DNA of 59,005 bases from Plantago elongata (GCA_036897095.1 JAYMSP010000305.1:1-59005), one strand, 5' to 3'. Shown: positions 45,090-58,935, counted from the stretch's first letter. Numbers and translations: made by a program. Notes: generated from the letters alone by a model not told the origin.

Positions 45090-47310
45090 TTCCGTGTAAT
45101 TTGTTCATTTCTCTCCTGGGAGGATCGAATAATTGGTATATACAGATCTGAATTATACGAGTTTACTTATCAAATTTAAATTGATCTCGCATTGCTTGTA
45201 AAATATATGATGAACATAGTTGTATAAAAAATAAAATGTGCCTACATATAATATACCAGTGGTTACTTAAAACATCAATAGAATTCAAATTCGTGTAAAA
45301 TTCATTAATAGAATTCATTTCATTTCATAACTTCACATATCTCCTGCATAAGTAGCTCAATATTAATATAGTCGCGCGAACCTTCATTTACATTATACTA
45401 TTAAAGTATGTGCCTATTTTCTAACATGTTGTAGTATGTCTAGATGCCTTATTTTCTGTTTTGTTTTTATACACATATGCTCCTGTTAAGATTAGTACTC
45501 CTTTGCTATTATTCCACAACCATGCATCTTGGGCTAATTAAATTACAGTGTACAGGGTCTGTGAATGAATTTGAATTTTTGCCAGTTGTGCTCTGAGCAA
45601 AAAACCTATATGAATAACTACATAGACTACTAGCTCGGCAACAGCTCCATACACAGCTTAGATCTGCAGATATACACATAAGTAACGGTTCAAAAAACTA
45701 ATCGAACAAGACTCAAATAGTTAAACCTTTAAGTCAATGTTGTTACTCATAGAATATTGTTCGAGTATATGTTAGTTATGAAAGCTAATATATTTCTTTT
45801 TCTTTGCACAATGTCATCGCTCGTGCGTATATAAGTATCATTCTTAATTCTATAAACTATCTTTGAAACGTTAATTAACCAATCTGAAATATGTTAAAAT
45901 TAAATTTGAAGGTGCTGTCTGCATTATGATAGAGGTGCAGAGAGTTAGCAAAACCACGTGAAGATAATGAATTGTAGGGAACAACATCAAATCAGACTCT
46001 GCTTTGTGTACGTGCCATAAATCCACTGGCTTCTAATGTCCTGTTGGACCTGGGTCCATCGCAAATCATCCTGTAATCATGACCTTCATGACTTATTATG
46101 ACCATCAATGATCATAACTTGATTAGCAATACTCATGAATAAATGATCATAATTCATCACTACTTTGGATCTGTACTCAAACAGATTTTCACATTTGTTT
46201 TCTCTGATTTTCATATCTGTATTATATGTCAATGGTATAGTTGGATCTACTACATGCATCATACCACCAGAGTTGCTGATAATGTTCACAAAATTCTCAT
46301 ATAAGTGAAAGAATTTATATCAAACCCTCTTGAATTATTAAAAGATGTACACGAAATTCTTAATCCTTCATTTTTTAAAGTGTGAGGTACAATCTCATTA
46401 GGTATAATTATTATTTTCTACTTTTATTATCTCACGCCATAATAATGTAAAAAGTAAATAAAATTATCATAATTATTAAAAACATGCACAAAATCTTATA
46501 GAATTTTTATAGTCATTGCAATACCCTTTTACATAAATACTAAATATACATAATAAATTTGTATGATGTGCAGTTTGACTCGATAGTCTAAATTTTTAAA
46601 ATTATTAAAATAACTACAAAATTTGAACTATTAAAATATAAATAATAATCATAAATAACACTAATTAGAGTTGGCACTACATATAAACAACATATACCAA
46701 TTTATTATTAATTATGTAAACGGAAAAAAATGAAGTCAAGAGATAATTTGGAGTAATAAAAACGAAAAGAACATTCATTGTCACACCTAACACGAGCAAG
46801 TCGAAAAAGAAAAGATCAAGGGGTTTCAACACACATTTTTTAATGCCTCAGAGGATTTTGTGCACTTTTTACAATAACTCAAGAATTTGGTGTACTTTTT
46901 TTTTATTCAATGACTAATTTAATAACTCAGAAGGGTTCCGCGAACATTTTTAATAACTCAAAGAAATTTAATATTAATTTATTAACTGAAATGAATTTTA
47001 TATACATGTACAATAACTTAACAATAACTTAGGGGTATTTTGCATTTAACCAGTATAGTTGTGACTCGGTTCAAAACTCGGTTCAAATTATTACCTAGTA
47101 CCTGAGCAAAGTGATCATTTTGGCACTGGCATGAACCATTTTCTTGTTGGATAAATTACAATCTTGTTCACCCTCAAATGGGAAACATACGAGTCATGCT
47201 CCAAAACCAAAACAAGATGATCCATGGAGATTCTCAAGATGCCAATAAACAACTAATGTACCCACACCAAAAGGCTTGTAATGATTAATGATACATACAT
47301 TTAGAGGCCA
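45090..47310. other. gene-free stretch
   Basis: AT-rich intergenic DNA. The open frame at 46086-46289 (-) has no recognised domain. 46830-47045 has degenerate AATAACTCA-G motifs at loose intervals. Confidence 0.4.
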
Positions 47311-47319
47311 TTTCAGGTG

Positions 47320-50300
47320 TCATTGCCATGTTCCTCCACCCCAACCTCTCCCACTTGGCACCCGAGTTTCTCCCCAGCCGCCCCAACCATTCACGCTCGC
47401 TTGCTGTGAAGTCTGCTGAGTCGCTCCCCAACCCTTTATGCTAGGTTGCTGGGAGGTTTGTTGAGTTCCGCCCCAACCATTCCCACTCAATTGTTGAGTT
47501 TCACCCCATCCTCCTACATGTGATACTTGACTCGGTCCACTCCAACCGCCGCCACTCGGATGCTGCGGCACTCTCCAACCACCAGAACTTGATGGTTCCC
47601 AACCACCTCCACTTGGTTGTTGTGATGCCCCCCAACCTCCTAAACTCGACGCTTGAGCTCTACCCCAACCATCCCCACTTGGTTGCTGTGAAACTGCCCA
47701 ACTGGCCCCTCGCGGTAGCTGCGTTCCCCAACCCGCCGCACTCGGTTGCTGTGACACACCCCAACTGGCCCCACTCGGTAGCTGAGTTCCCCAAGCTTCT
47801 GAACTTGGCTTAGTTCCAGCATCAACTTTCACACCTGCACCCCAGCGCACACTCGGGACCCAAGGTTCAGCTACACGGACTTTTTTACTGGGGACATTTT
47901 TACTTTGAAGGGCAGGATTGAGGGACAGAGCTTGGTTCCTTCTTTTCTGCTTTTTGCTCTGTGTTGCTTCAGATAATGATGGAGGAATGCAATTAGGGAT
48001 ACCATCTTTGCCAAACAAAAGGTCCTTCAGTCTATCTCCCGTGATCTGACCTTCCATGAAGGCAAAGATTTGGCAGATAGAGAGATTTATACAATTGTAA
48101 ATCTTTTTCACTTCTGATTGTCCCACAGCACGCGAAACATTTTGGGACTGATCAGTAAAATCCTCAACCTAGAGAGTTGTGAATACTGCATGTTCAGTGG
48201 ATGTAAGAGCATAAAATAATACAAATGCAAGAAAATGAAGTGTACATACACTCATGCATCCAACTTTCGAATCCCAGGTTTTGGATATCCAAGTTGCACT
48301 ACATGTGCTTGCGCAGAGACCTTTTGCCCACAGTTTTTCAATGGAAGATAGCTGCAAAGTCAACAAAACTAAGTGAATTTTTTAGAGATAAAGAAACCGA
48401 AAACTGTATAGGAAATTTAGTAAAAGGAGTACCTTGATTAATAGAGTGACGAAGAGTTCAGCAACCGATTCTTTGTTTCCTCTCCCAAAATTAGCAAACT
48501 TAGGCAGTAATTTTACCACACTTGCAGGGTCAGTGCCATCTACAGGATATGGAAATAAAATCAACATTAAAGATTATACAAAACCGATGCATAAGATATA
48601 TCTTCGTAACTTTTGATATCATACTACAGAAAGTAGCACACGAAACAAAAGTTCATTGGGGCATACTAACAAAAACAATCAATGGCAGTTAATTAAAATT
48701 CACACACTGCATTGACAAAAGCATAGTGTGTAACCAGTTTACTGTTGTAAATGATGGGCAATCATCAAAAGTAAAGCAGATCTTAGGACAAAGAACAAGA
48801 GCTAAAAGAACATCCAGATTTTATTGAGCATTAGTAATAACGAAGAAAAAGATGTTTGCTTCAATACTCCATACTCTGTTTAACAAGTACAAAAATTATT
48901 TGGAAGAAACAGAGATGGGGGCACAATAAACCGCAACATGAAATCAAGCAGGTCTGTGCAAGATTAATTTGGTCAGCACAATTTAATGAAGGGTGAGACA
49001 CATCTAGACTTCACATACCCTGAGTGATTTACCATGCCTTGATTAGATGAACATATACCAAACCAGCTTCCAACATGAATGACCAACTTTAAAAGTAACA
49101 TTCTTGCTAAGACAACCTTACCTTTAAGTATAGCGGAAAATGGAGGCAATATAGGTGGAGAACGAGTCTGCAGAAGAGAAAGCAAGTAAAGAGTAGAATT
49201 CCAGGGAATTGTTGTGTGCCAGAAAATGCCAAAAATGCATCGATATTAAGAAAATAAATATGCCTTTGATGAATAAGGAATGGAAGCAAGTAACATGCAT
49301 TTTCATTTCACACAGAAGAAGGGAACTCATGGAAAAAGCGAATTCATCCACAGCTAAGTATATAAAATACACCATTTAGGTAGACTTTAATCACAAATTA
49401 CTCCTACATCAGGAAAAAAAATTTAACAATATTATGAAGGTTCATGAAGTTTACTTTCAAATTATAATCATTTTGTAATACTATAAATTTCCATTATAAT
49501 GTAAGAGTAATTTGTGGTCAAAGTTGAGCTAAAAAATTATTCAAAACTGAAAAGTGGCAATTGTGTAAGAACCCTAATTACTGAAAGCAGAGAACTAACT
49601 AGTGCTTGAGTAGATAGATGTTTGGGTAGAGAATCAAAACTTCTGAAGGTAGAAATTGATATAATCAATAGGAAGCATGTATAGGAATGCGAGTGATTAC
49701 ATTACCTGCAAATGGAAGGCAACCAACAGTATTATGGAAAGAGAATTCAACGTTTTATCTTTTGAACTGTTGATGTTGTTCGCTTTCGCCCAATTTTTCA
49801 TCTGCATAGACAAATCAGTATAAACCCTATAAGGATATGCAGCAGAAAAACCTCATTTTCCAACAAGAATGAGAATTTTGAAGATCCTAAGCACATTCCC
49901 AAAAGCAATATAAAAAGATATGTCATCTTCCATTTTATAATTGCACCAGCCTAATCTATGTCATAATCTTAACAATGCACGAGATTGTTCACTACATCTG
50001 AAGCTTTTATAAGCGCTTTAAAAGGTGGTTGTTTAAGGTTATGTTAATCAGCATTCAGCATTACAAATTAGACCCTGAAATGGATGTATATCTCTTGAGC
50101 TAGGCTTATACTGTGCACGACCCAACTAGTTCTTTTTCTATCAGTTTAACAAGAAAGAGCATGCAGCATAGTTTTCCAGCCACTCCTCTTTTATAGAAGT
50201 CAAATTCAACTCCGGATAACTAGGAACATTTACTGTACAGCTCATTAATCAGAAAAAATAATTAGAGCAGCACTATATGGTAGGTCACACTATATGCAAT

Positions 50301-52854
50301 CTCTAAAATAGAAGTTATTGAAATTCGGAGAACATAAATAATAGGCACTGAATTAATCCATAAGTACATTACATGAACATATCCTATTTCTTTACTTTGA
50401 CATAGATTAGAAAACGACCAAAATTTGAGATCAGGTAATACATTTAAAAGAAATATGTGAGGAAAGACAAACTTTACCAAAAAGCTTAGCTTATGAAACC
50501 TTTCATCAATAGTTGTAATACTGTGAATTATCTGGGATTTCGAAATTCCATCTCTGTTTTCAACAGATATATCACACTCAACACCAGTTCCACGATCAAT
50601 ACATTTCAGAATTGGCACCTTGGCTGAGGTAACCGGGAGGACTCCAGTAACATGACCCTTACCTATACCAAAGGAATACATAAATGAGGAGGTTCTGGCT
50701 TCAATCCATTACTAAAATAGAGGATAAGGGAGAATAAGAGAAATGCTTGAACCCCCTTGAATTTTGGCATAATGTGCAACTTGCACTCTTAAGTTTCATG
50801 CACAAGTTACCTACTACAGATTGCCACCATATCCGAATTTAAACTCTGAAGTGCTGGGTGTATGGCCAAAAAGATTTGTAACTTTTAAGGGTAAGTCACA
50901 TGGTGTCAAAATTGAGCCATTAAGGTACTAATCACACATCCCAGCAGAATTAGGGGGTGAGTTGCATATGTAAACTTCAGGGGTTAAAGTGCACAATGTG
51001 GCAAAATCCGGGGGGTTGAAGAATTTTCTTAACAAAATTAAAATGAAACAATATATTTACTGTGTACTTATCATTTTAGAAAAGGTAGAAAGATTAAACT
51101 CTATGACGACACAATGCTAGCAATCAGGGGCAAAGCTACGCCCATAAACAACCCGGGCTCGGTTTCAGAGAATTATATTTTTATATGTTATAAAGTTTTA
51201 TTTTATGTTTAGCACGGTCTATTTTATAAAAAAATGATAAATAAGAACAACATTACCATCAAGACAAGTATACTAAGTGTATTTTATATGATTTTTCCTA
51301 ATATAAAGTAGTTAATTGATCACATCGTCCTCAATGAATCATTACATATTAGTAAAAGCAAATTGCATACTGCACTAATTTCATTTTGATTGCCAAATAG
51401 AAACCAAAGAGAGCACAGCGTAATTTGAGAGAATACACAGGATGATAATTGCAGAGATATATGGTGGATTCACATAACAGTTGTCACAAATACAAGCACA
51501 GGAATTTACTCTGTAGAGAATATAGCTTTTTGGCAAACTTGCGCAGCGTTTGAATTTTTTTGTCTCGTGAAACTTCCTCTCCGTCGCTGTCAAAATTTAC
51601 AGAGAGGTCTATATCACTTGTGGTGCTGAAAAGATCCATAACAAATGAACCAAACTCCACAACAACAGGAGTTTTCTTCGAATTTCCTGGCAATGGAAAC
51701 AGGTGATGAATATTAAAACTAAAATGCAATTACTCGCTACGTAATTAAGAAATTACTAGTAAGCCGTTTGTTCATAAATTAGTGGGCCACGCCAGCACGT
51801 GAACAAAACTTTGTAAAAATGATGCATTTGAATGAGAAACTAAATAAGCCAAAAAGGACTACCATAAATTTCCTTTGCAATCTCATTAAAGACACGAATT
51901 AAATCTCTTCGAGCCACATAATCAGTAGGCTTTGGGCGTCGATTGGCATAAATATCTTCAAGCAGTGGCCCGAGGGCATCTACTTTGTCCTTAATCACTT
52001 TATGGACTTCCAGTTTCTTTGATTCAAATTTCTCTGCCTTCTTCTGCAGAACTGAAGCCAAATCACCCAAAAAAACGTAAGAACTATTGCCATCCTGAAC
52101 TGCATTACACGTAAGATCTGCATATAGTATAAGCAGTGAGCAAGAGGGAAATTAACATGAACTCTATTGAGTGTAATCTGCCGCATGACACTCTATGAGT
52201 TCTAAAAGATCATAATTTATCAAAAAGGGGAAACATTAACATGCCATGTAATCAATCCTGTCGTCTCATATCCAAATTGCTAGTCCATTTTTGCTCTGTT
52301 TACTTATTATTCACATTTTTAATCACTATTCACTTGGCAATAAAGTGTGCTTGCCATCCGATATGTCCGAAATAAAGCTTCTTATTCAATAATTTACAGA
52401 ATCATTCGTAAATCACATTCCCAAACTCATTCAACCGTGGTGTCTCTCTGCCAGAAATAGAAAGTACAGAAGAATTGCTATAAAGTAGCATAAACTAAAA
52501 TCCCCTCTACTACAATGCACATTATTTCTCACATCACAAGACAGAAACTTGTCAAAATTTGAGCTTTTAGGTTACAATTTTGATGCCAAGCAATTCGAGT
52601 GGTGTAGATGCAATGATGACATAAATTAAACAATCCCAAATCCCAAATACCTTCTTATACAATTTAGCAGCAGCACAGCCAGTTAATAGAAGATAAATAA
52701 ACCGATAAACAAATAGGATCCAGTAACAAAGTTGCACCAAAAATTGACATAGACGACGTAAAATCTAAAGCCAAATCGAAAAAAACTAGAATTTAGTTTG
52801 GAGAAAAAATCAAAGGGGATTAAAAAAGAAGTCACCTTTAGCACGCAAGGCCAT
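47320..52854 (-). CDS. HESO1-like terminal nucleotidyltransferase with GW-repeat tail, nine exons
   Basis: Exons (minus): 52854-52836, 52117-51863, 51686-51510, 50662-50478, 49801-49706, 49167-49122, 48539-48433, 48351-48250 and 48168-47320. All junctions are GT-AG, and phases agree to give about 611 aa (605 if exon 2 starts at 52099, an alternative in-frame acceptor). The protein is a pol beta-type RNA terminal nucleotidyltransferase. FGSFVMDLFSTTSDIDLSVNF gives GS and the DxD pair, and VECDISVEN gives the third Asp, so the catalytic triad is intact. The PAP-associated-like core follows (FLMKNWAKANNINSSKDKTL, SLSIILLVAFHLQTRSPPIL, FANFGRGNKESVAELF). The final exon adds a low-complexity tail with about 17 Trp, mostly GW/WG, spaced 8-15 residues apart. 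HESO1 relatives uridylate unmethylated small RNAs and AGO-cleaved fragments. The GW tail suggests ARGONAUTE binding (inference). Confidence 0.88.
49378..49533. mobile_element. MITE in an intron of the HESO1-like gene
   Basis: GACTTTAATCACAAATTACTCC and AGAGTAATTTGTGGTCAAAGTT form terminal inverted repeats around about 110 bp of AT-rich sequence, in the intron between exons 5 and 6. Confidence 0.6.
50748..51018. mobile_element. foldback MITE in an intron of the HESO1-like gene
   Basis: The left end GAACCCCCTTGAATTTTGGC, then ATAATGTGCA, pairs with the right end TGCACAATGTGGCAAAATCC, then GGGGGGTTGAAG, giving inverted repeats of about 45 bp. It lies in the intron between exons 3 and 4, about 85 bp upstream of the exon 4 acceptor. 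Confidence 0.65.
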
Positions 52855-52869
52855 GGCCAAAGCAAACCT

Positions 52870-53296
52870 CTGTAGGAATTATCGATCAATAACGGTGAGC
52901 AAAAGATGAGTAATAAATCGAGTCGCCTCTTCACTAAGCATAAGCTGACTTCTTGCTTTTCTTATAGAATGTATATCTTTCGTTTCAAAACTGGAGATTT
53001 TGGTGAATTTGGGATTCTTAAATACTACTGCAACACATGTTTACGTCAATTTCTGATTCTTCTGTCCTTCTTCTAATAATAATAGGAAATCTAGTCTCGC
53101 TACAATATGTGTGTCATATTTGCTTAATATCGTTTCGACTCCTCAAGTTTCTAGATTTATAGAAATAGTCCTTGTAAGTTGAGTTTCCTACATTATTATC
53201 CGAATTTTAGTGTTATCGTATGAGATTAAAAATCAATATGGTGAATCTCACCTAGAAACGCACAAATCTATACAGCACAACTAAAACATACAAGAA

Positions 53297-53300
<4 letters not shown>
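52870..53300. other. 5' side of the HESO1-like gene
   Basis: Contains the presumed 5' UTR and promoter of the minus-strand gene. No clear TATA box. No other feature seen. Confidence 0.4.

Positions 53301-53302
<2 letters not shown>

Positions 53303-53342
<40 letters not shown>
53303..53342 (+). repeat. 40-A homopolymer tract
   Basis: 40 consecutive A after CAAGAAAACAGC. Could be the tail of an inserted retrocopy on the plus strand, but the preceding 300 bp is not recognisable as one. Confidence 0.8.
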
Positions 53343-53344
<2 letters not shown>

Positions 53345-53616
53345 AAATTGTAAATAAGTTTTCACTGACATACAAATTCCTTACTATTTTATACAACCCT
53401 CTTAGCATTCTACTTTCAACAATACCAGGCCAAGCCAAAACACTTGGGATTGTATTGTGTTATAAACTGTCATTCTTTTGGAAGTTGTATATAGATTTTT
53501 TAGCACATTCTTGGCTCTTCAATTCCTTTTCACACAATATATACATTATATTCTGGTTTAAATTCTTATAATTGACAGGATGATATACAAATATACATAA
53601 CTGAACACAGCAAGTT

Positions 53617-54546
<930 letters not shown>

Positions 54547-54603
54547 CTAAGCAAGCTGTGTTTCGCACAATTTGGATAATAGTTCTAGACTTGTAGTGTG
54601 CCC

Positions 54604-54611
54604 CTTTTATA
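54604..54611 (-). promoter_or_regulatory. TATA box of the chitinase gene
   Basis: CTTTTATA on plus, read as TATAAAAG on minus, 91-98 bp before the ATG at 54513. Confidence 0.65.
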
Positions 54612-54947
54612 GGACTATAGTCTGCTCAACATAATGTAGCTAGTGTTTTGTCTCTAATCCATGTGTCTGTGTGAAAAATAACAGTCACTCAGTTCTAATA
54701 TCTGAGCTGATCTGATGAACATTTATCATGAAAGGTAAGGCTTCATGATGCAACTTAACGCACACGGAGTCTGAGAAACTGTGTCACCATATATTCAGTC
54801 TTGATTTTGTCTGCTTGCAATTGTGCACTAAGTTGTTCATATTCATTCTACCACAATAGCACTCAGTTTTATACTTTGCCTCCAATTTTGTCGATTAAAC
54901 AGTAAGCTGCTCTGTTTCTACTCTTATTTTAAATTGCATGTTTTTAT

Positions 54948-55097
54948 TGACTCGCTCTTGATTTGTTAATCATACTTAATTTTTGTTTCATTGATCGGTT
55001 TTTCATTGCAGTCATGAGATACAACTCCCTTTCTCTAAGGTATATTAAACCCGAACAAGAAAGACCTCACACAGAATAAGCTCCCCAGAAATGTGTT
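54948..55097 (+). pseudogene. inverted partial duplicate of FCF1 (intron 1 / exon 2)
   Basis: On the plus strand the sequence repeats the end of FCF1 intron 1 (TAATCATACTTAATT, CATTGATCGG, TTGCAGTCA). It then repeats exon 2 (AACCCGAACAAGAAAGACCT, CAGAATAAG, CCCCAGAAATGTGTT). The real gene, on the minus strand, has this part at about 58310-58178. Across the 47-bp matched exon only two bases differ, both silent. The first part of exon 2 (just after the acceptor) has diverged. No other FCF1 exon is present here, so it is a non-functional fragment between the chitinase and FCF1. Confidence 0.8.
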
Positions 55098-55109
55098 CAT
55101 ACTGTTTTT

Positions 55110-55770
55110 TAGTACTTAATTTGGGCCGGGTAGGAGAAGATGCCCCGGTTGCAGTCTTGTTCTTAAACTCGTGCAAACAACACTGGCTAATTCGATTCAC
55201 GGGTTAACTGGAGATTGCCAGAGAGGATGAAGTCGCAAGGAGTTTTATGGACTGACAACACCAGCCAAGTGAGTCACTTGCCATTATCATGGAACCTTGT
55301 CTGGGTTTACAGTATTAATTGACCTGCATGATCGAATTAGAATTTCAAGAACTTACTGTTGAATCAGCTTTAGAGGCATAGATGCTAGCTTACGTACATG
55401 AATAAATGAGAACCAGTTCCATCTCATTAACCAAACAAACAGAAGCATTCAATTATGATCGCAGGCTTTCCTTTGGTTTGGTTTGGTTTCTGGGGAATAT
55501 GTTAGCAAATGCTGAGCATCAATCTGACTCAATGAGATGAATGTAGTCCGTGCCATTCATTTATAAATGTTATCGCAGGACATAGCCATAAGTGCTTAAA
55601 AAAAGATCTAATATTTACCGGGCCAATTTGTTCTTAGACAATTTCCAAACACCATAAACCAGCCAAGCAGCCAGCTGTTTAGACAATCAGGCTATCAAAA
55701 GTTTCCAAGATGCACCTGAACGACTGGAACCGTTTCATCTGCTCATGAACACACTTTTCCCACTCCTGCC
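55110..55770. other. gene-free stretch
   Basis: Between the FCF1 fragment and the FCF1 3' end. Only the presumed FCF1 3' UTR (left of 55780) is expected. Nothing else seen. Confidence 0.4.
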
Positions 55771-55779
55771 GGAACACTA

Positions 55780-58415
55780 TCAGTACCTTGGAGCTGCAAA
55801 AAATTGCATATGCAACTAAAGTAAATGACAAAACATAGAGATAGAAATAGAACAGGAGTTCGACTTTCTTTTTCCAAGTGTATTAGTCGACATATATGTG
55901 GAAACTTTTTCAGGCTTTGATCCATGGATTCTGTTGGTGTCTGGTACAGAATTCAGACTCAGTAGAGTTAGGTTATGTTACCTCCACCAATTGTTGCTTC
56001 AGGTAGACGTTCAATAGAATACTTGCGGCTAGTGATGTACATTATTGGAACACCAGGCACCTGAAACCGACCAGCACATAATTAGCTAATATAATAGGAA
56101 CATTCATACCAGGTTATCTGCATCTCAAAATTAAGCATACCTTCCGTATTCTTCGCTTCAAGTCTCTATCACAGGTTGCAACAATATAGCATTTGTGCTA
56201 TTTAAACAGATAGAGCATATCAATATGTAATCACATGGCATCACAATTGTAAGTTGCCATCATAAAGTTCATGAAGCAACCTTCACCTAGCAAATTCAAC
56301 AGGTACGGAATACTTGCAACTACCATTAATAAATTACGAAAAATTAACTTTGTTATACCTGTGTGACTCTACTAACAAGACAATCATCAGCATATGTTCC
56401 CTTGTGAGTGCAGGGAAGCCTGACGAATCGAGGATCCTTGGCAGTTCTACATGTATGAAAACAAAGCAATTAATTCAACAATATAAGAAGTCATGTCTAG
56501 ACCCAATGATTTGAAATTTAAGGAAAGAAAAAGGATTTTAAAAAAATAACAAGGAAATGCCGTTTGAATCAGATTTTAAACGATCACAATATTAGGAAGA
56601 AAAAAAAAAAAGCAACTAAAGTTATATCAGGAATAGAAGCTCATGCCTTAGAGCAACTCGGTACTTCTGACCCAACTTCTCAAGTTCAGCCATGACACAG
56701 TCTGTTATACAAGGTGTGCCTGCATAGAAGCAAAGAGAATTCAGCAATGATAAGAAAGCTGATACATGGACAGCAACAGCACTTGGGTAAAATTCAATGT
56801 TCGTAAGAAAACAGTAGGAGAATTATATCACATTTGCAGGAGTCTTACCAAAAACCCTATATCACTTAGTAATGCAGCAACGCAAGGTCTAATACAGATG
56901 CGAACTAAACACATCCTTGAAAAGAAGTATCCGTGAATACGTGATCTATATTATAATCCATAGGGCGCTTCTCACCCTATCAATTATAATAGGAAAGGGC
57001 ATGGGGAAAGAGAGTAACAGAATGGTATTAAAGCATGGAATAGCATAACTTACACTTTGCATATAAGCAGTCCATCATTGCTTTCTCCAAATCCAACTGT
57101 AAAAAATTTGAAACATTCAAATGAGTATTTCACCACTGGAACAAATGCTTAAGTATATATGCACGCGGCGGAAGAATTACTACTCCCCCTGAAATTATAA
57201 GACTTATGCAATCCCCACCTTAAGTATTTTCATCCTACCCATATCTAATTAATGCAATTCGGTGAATTTCAGGTTATTTGAAGTATATTATTGGCTCAGC
57301 AACTCAAGTACCTTGAACACAAAGTATAAATAAGAGTATATCTAGTGTAGGAGTAGCGTGTGAAAATGCTTCAACGTCTAATTAGGAAACTGGAGGAGAG
57401 TATGTAATAACAAAGGCTACTATTGTATGTTACAAAAGGAGAATGGAGTGAGTTACATACAAATAATTAATACACATTGCAGAAAGAAAAAAGAATAGGT
57501 CATATACTAAGAACCAATACAATGTTATGTAGCGGAAAGAGAAACAGAGAAATCACAAGCATTGCCACTCTTCATTCCTCTAATTCCTAAAAAAACTAAG
57601 ATAAGTAAGAAACTAATAATATCACCATGCAGCGCAAACTTTCAATTCATCGTAACTGTAATATTTGGTGGTCTCTCAAATCGGACAAATTTATAAACGA
57701 CTAGGATCACAACATGGACAAATACTCACAATTTATTTTTCCTCAACATATAATGTCCAGGCCAATAATCCATGACATGAAAAAGCAGCTGAAATTACAT
57801 CATTGGGCTACAAATACTCCAAGGGACCTCACCTTAACAAATCTCTACACAATCCAGTAGTTCTTACAACGAACACGATCATTTAGCACTACAGCAACAC
57901 CATGTGAAAATGTAAATGTGGATTGAAGAAATCGAAGCACTCACTTTATTTTGGATGGAGAAATTAATGAAGTTAGTATCAACCAAAACAAGATACGGCG
58001 GCCCCAATGCAGTATTGTGAGAGAAGTATAGCGCAGACGAAACTTGAGGTCTGCATAACAAATATCAATTTCAACACAAAAATAAAATAAAAAAACTGAA
58101 TCAACTCAATCGCATACAACTTTACACACAGATACATTCGAAACTGAATCAAAAAAAGCATTGAAAAGAGTACTAACACATTTCTGGGAAGCTTATTCTG
58201 GGTGAGGTCTTTCTTGTTCGGGTTTAACACTTCCTCTTTGTGACTGCAACGATCAATTAAGCAACAATTAAGTATGATTACCGAATCAAGAGTGAGTGAG
58301 TCATACAAACAGGTAACTTTAAAAAAGAGTAGAAACTTAATTACTGTTTAATCGCCTTATGAGTAACCATGTTCTTCATGACAGCAAATTTGGGTGCTTT
58401 CTTTGCCTTTCCCAT
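55780..58415 (-). CDS. FCF1: rRNA-processing protein FCF1 homologue (PIN domain), nine exons
   Basis: Exons (minus): 58415-58345, 58243-58178, 58050-57945, 57096-57054, 56719-56647, 56446-56359, 56197-56141, 56060-55982 and 55793-55780, giving 198 aa, the usual FCF1 size. FCF1/Utp24 is the nucleolar PIN-domain nuclease of the SSU processome that cuts pre-18S rRNA. The product begins [20 protein letters not shown] and contains [40 protein letters not shown] (PIN start, first Asp), [25 protein letters not shown] and [20 protein letters not shown], ending TIGGAPRY. The acidic PIN residues are present. All introns are GT-AG except the one after 56647, which starts GC (CTAAG/GCATGA). Confidence 0.95.
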
Positions 58416-58689
58416 CTTACTAGAATTGTATTGCTTGGTATCGATTGTTATCAGCTAGCTAGGCAAGGAGGTGTAGTGAGCTCTAATTAATTTACGGAGA
58501 AATAAGGTTAAAAAAGGTGAGTGGGTAATCAGATAAATTAATTGTTAACCCGCATAGATGAAGAGACCAAGTGAAGAAGATGAATTTCTCAACGAGACGA
58601 TGTGAAGAAGAAAGCGAAACGCCTATACGTGAATGAATCTGAGAAGAAGACGAAGCTGATTCATTTTCGATTTTGAGTTGGGTTGGGTT

Positions 58690-58709
58690 GGCCCAATATG
58701 GTCTGGGCT
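58690..58709 (-). promoter_or_regulatory. site II-type motifs upstream of FCF1
   Basis: GGCCCA (58690-58695; TGGGCC on minus) and TGGGCT (58704-58709; AGCCCA on minus) lie about 280 bp upstream of the FCF1 ATG. Similar elements precede RPS24, fitting co-regulation of ribosome-biogenesis genes. Confidence 0.5.
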
Positions 58710-58794
58710 TCTTTCAAGTTTTATTCATATTGCTCAGTCCAAATTGTTAAATTAGATTTTATTCTCATCTCATCAAAGTCGGATTCGTATAGAA

Positions 58795-58935
58795 TTTGAA
58801 GGAGTATTTGAATGGATTTTAGTGAAATTGTGTTTAGAATGGAATTGAAATGGGGGTATTTAAAGTGTATTTAGGTTAAATCACTGTTCATCGAGCCAAA
58901 TAAACCGATTACAATTGTTTTCCAAACAGCCCCTA
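58795..58935. mobile_element. MITE-like element related to 41580-41822
   Basis: TGAATGGATTTTAGTGAAAT, TAAAGTGTATTTAGGTTAAA and CACTGTTCATCGAGCCAAAT are the inverse of the centre of the element at 41580. The right end CCAAACAGCCCC is the expected terminus. Confidence 0.6.

Noticed and set aside
47520..47813. 97-aa plus-strand frame opposite the GW tail
   Set aside because: Antisense shadow of repetitive coding sequence.
40803..52854. A functional gene cluster linking MIR166 and the HESO1-like gene
   Set aside because: They are about 6 kb apart with gene-free DNA between and separate promoters. Shared RNA-silencing themes are not evidence of a common system.
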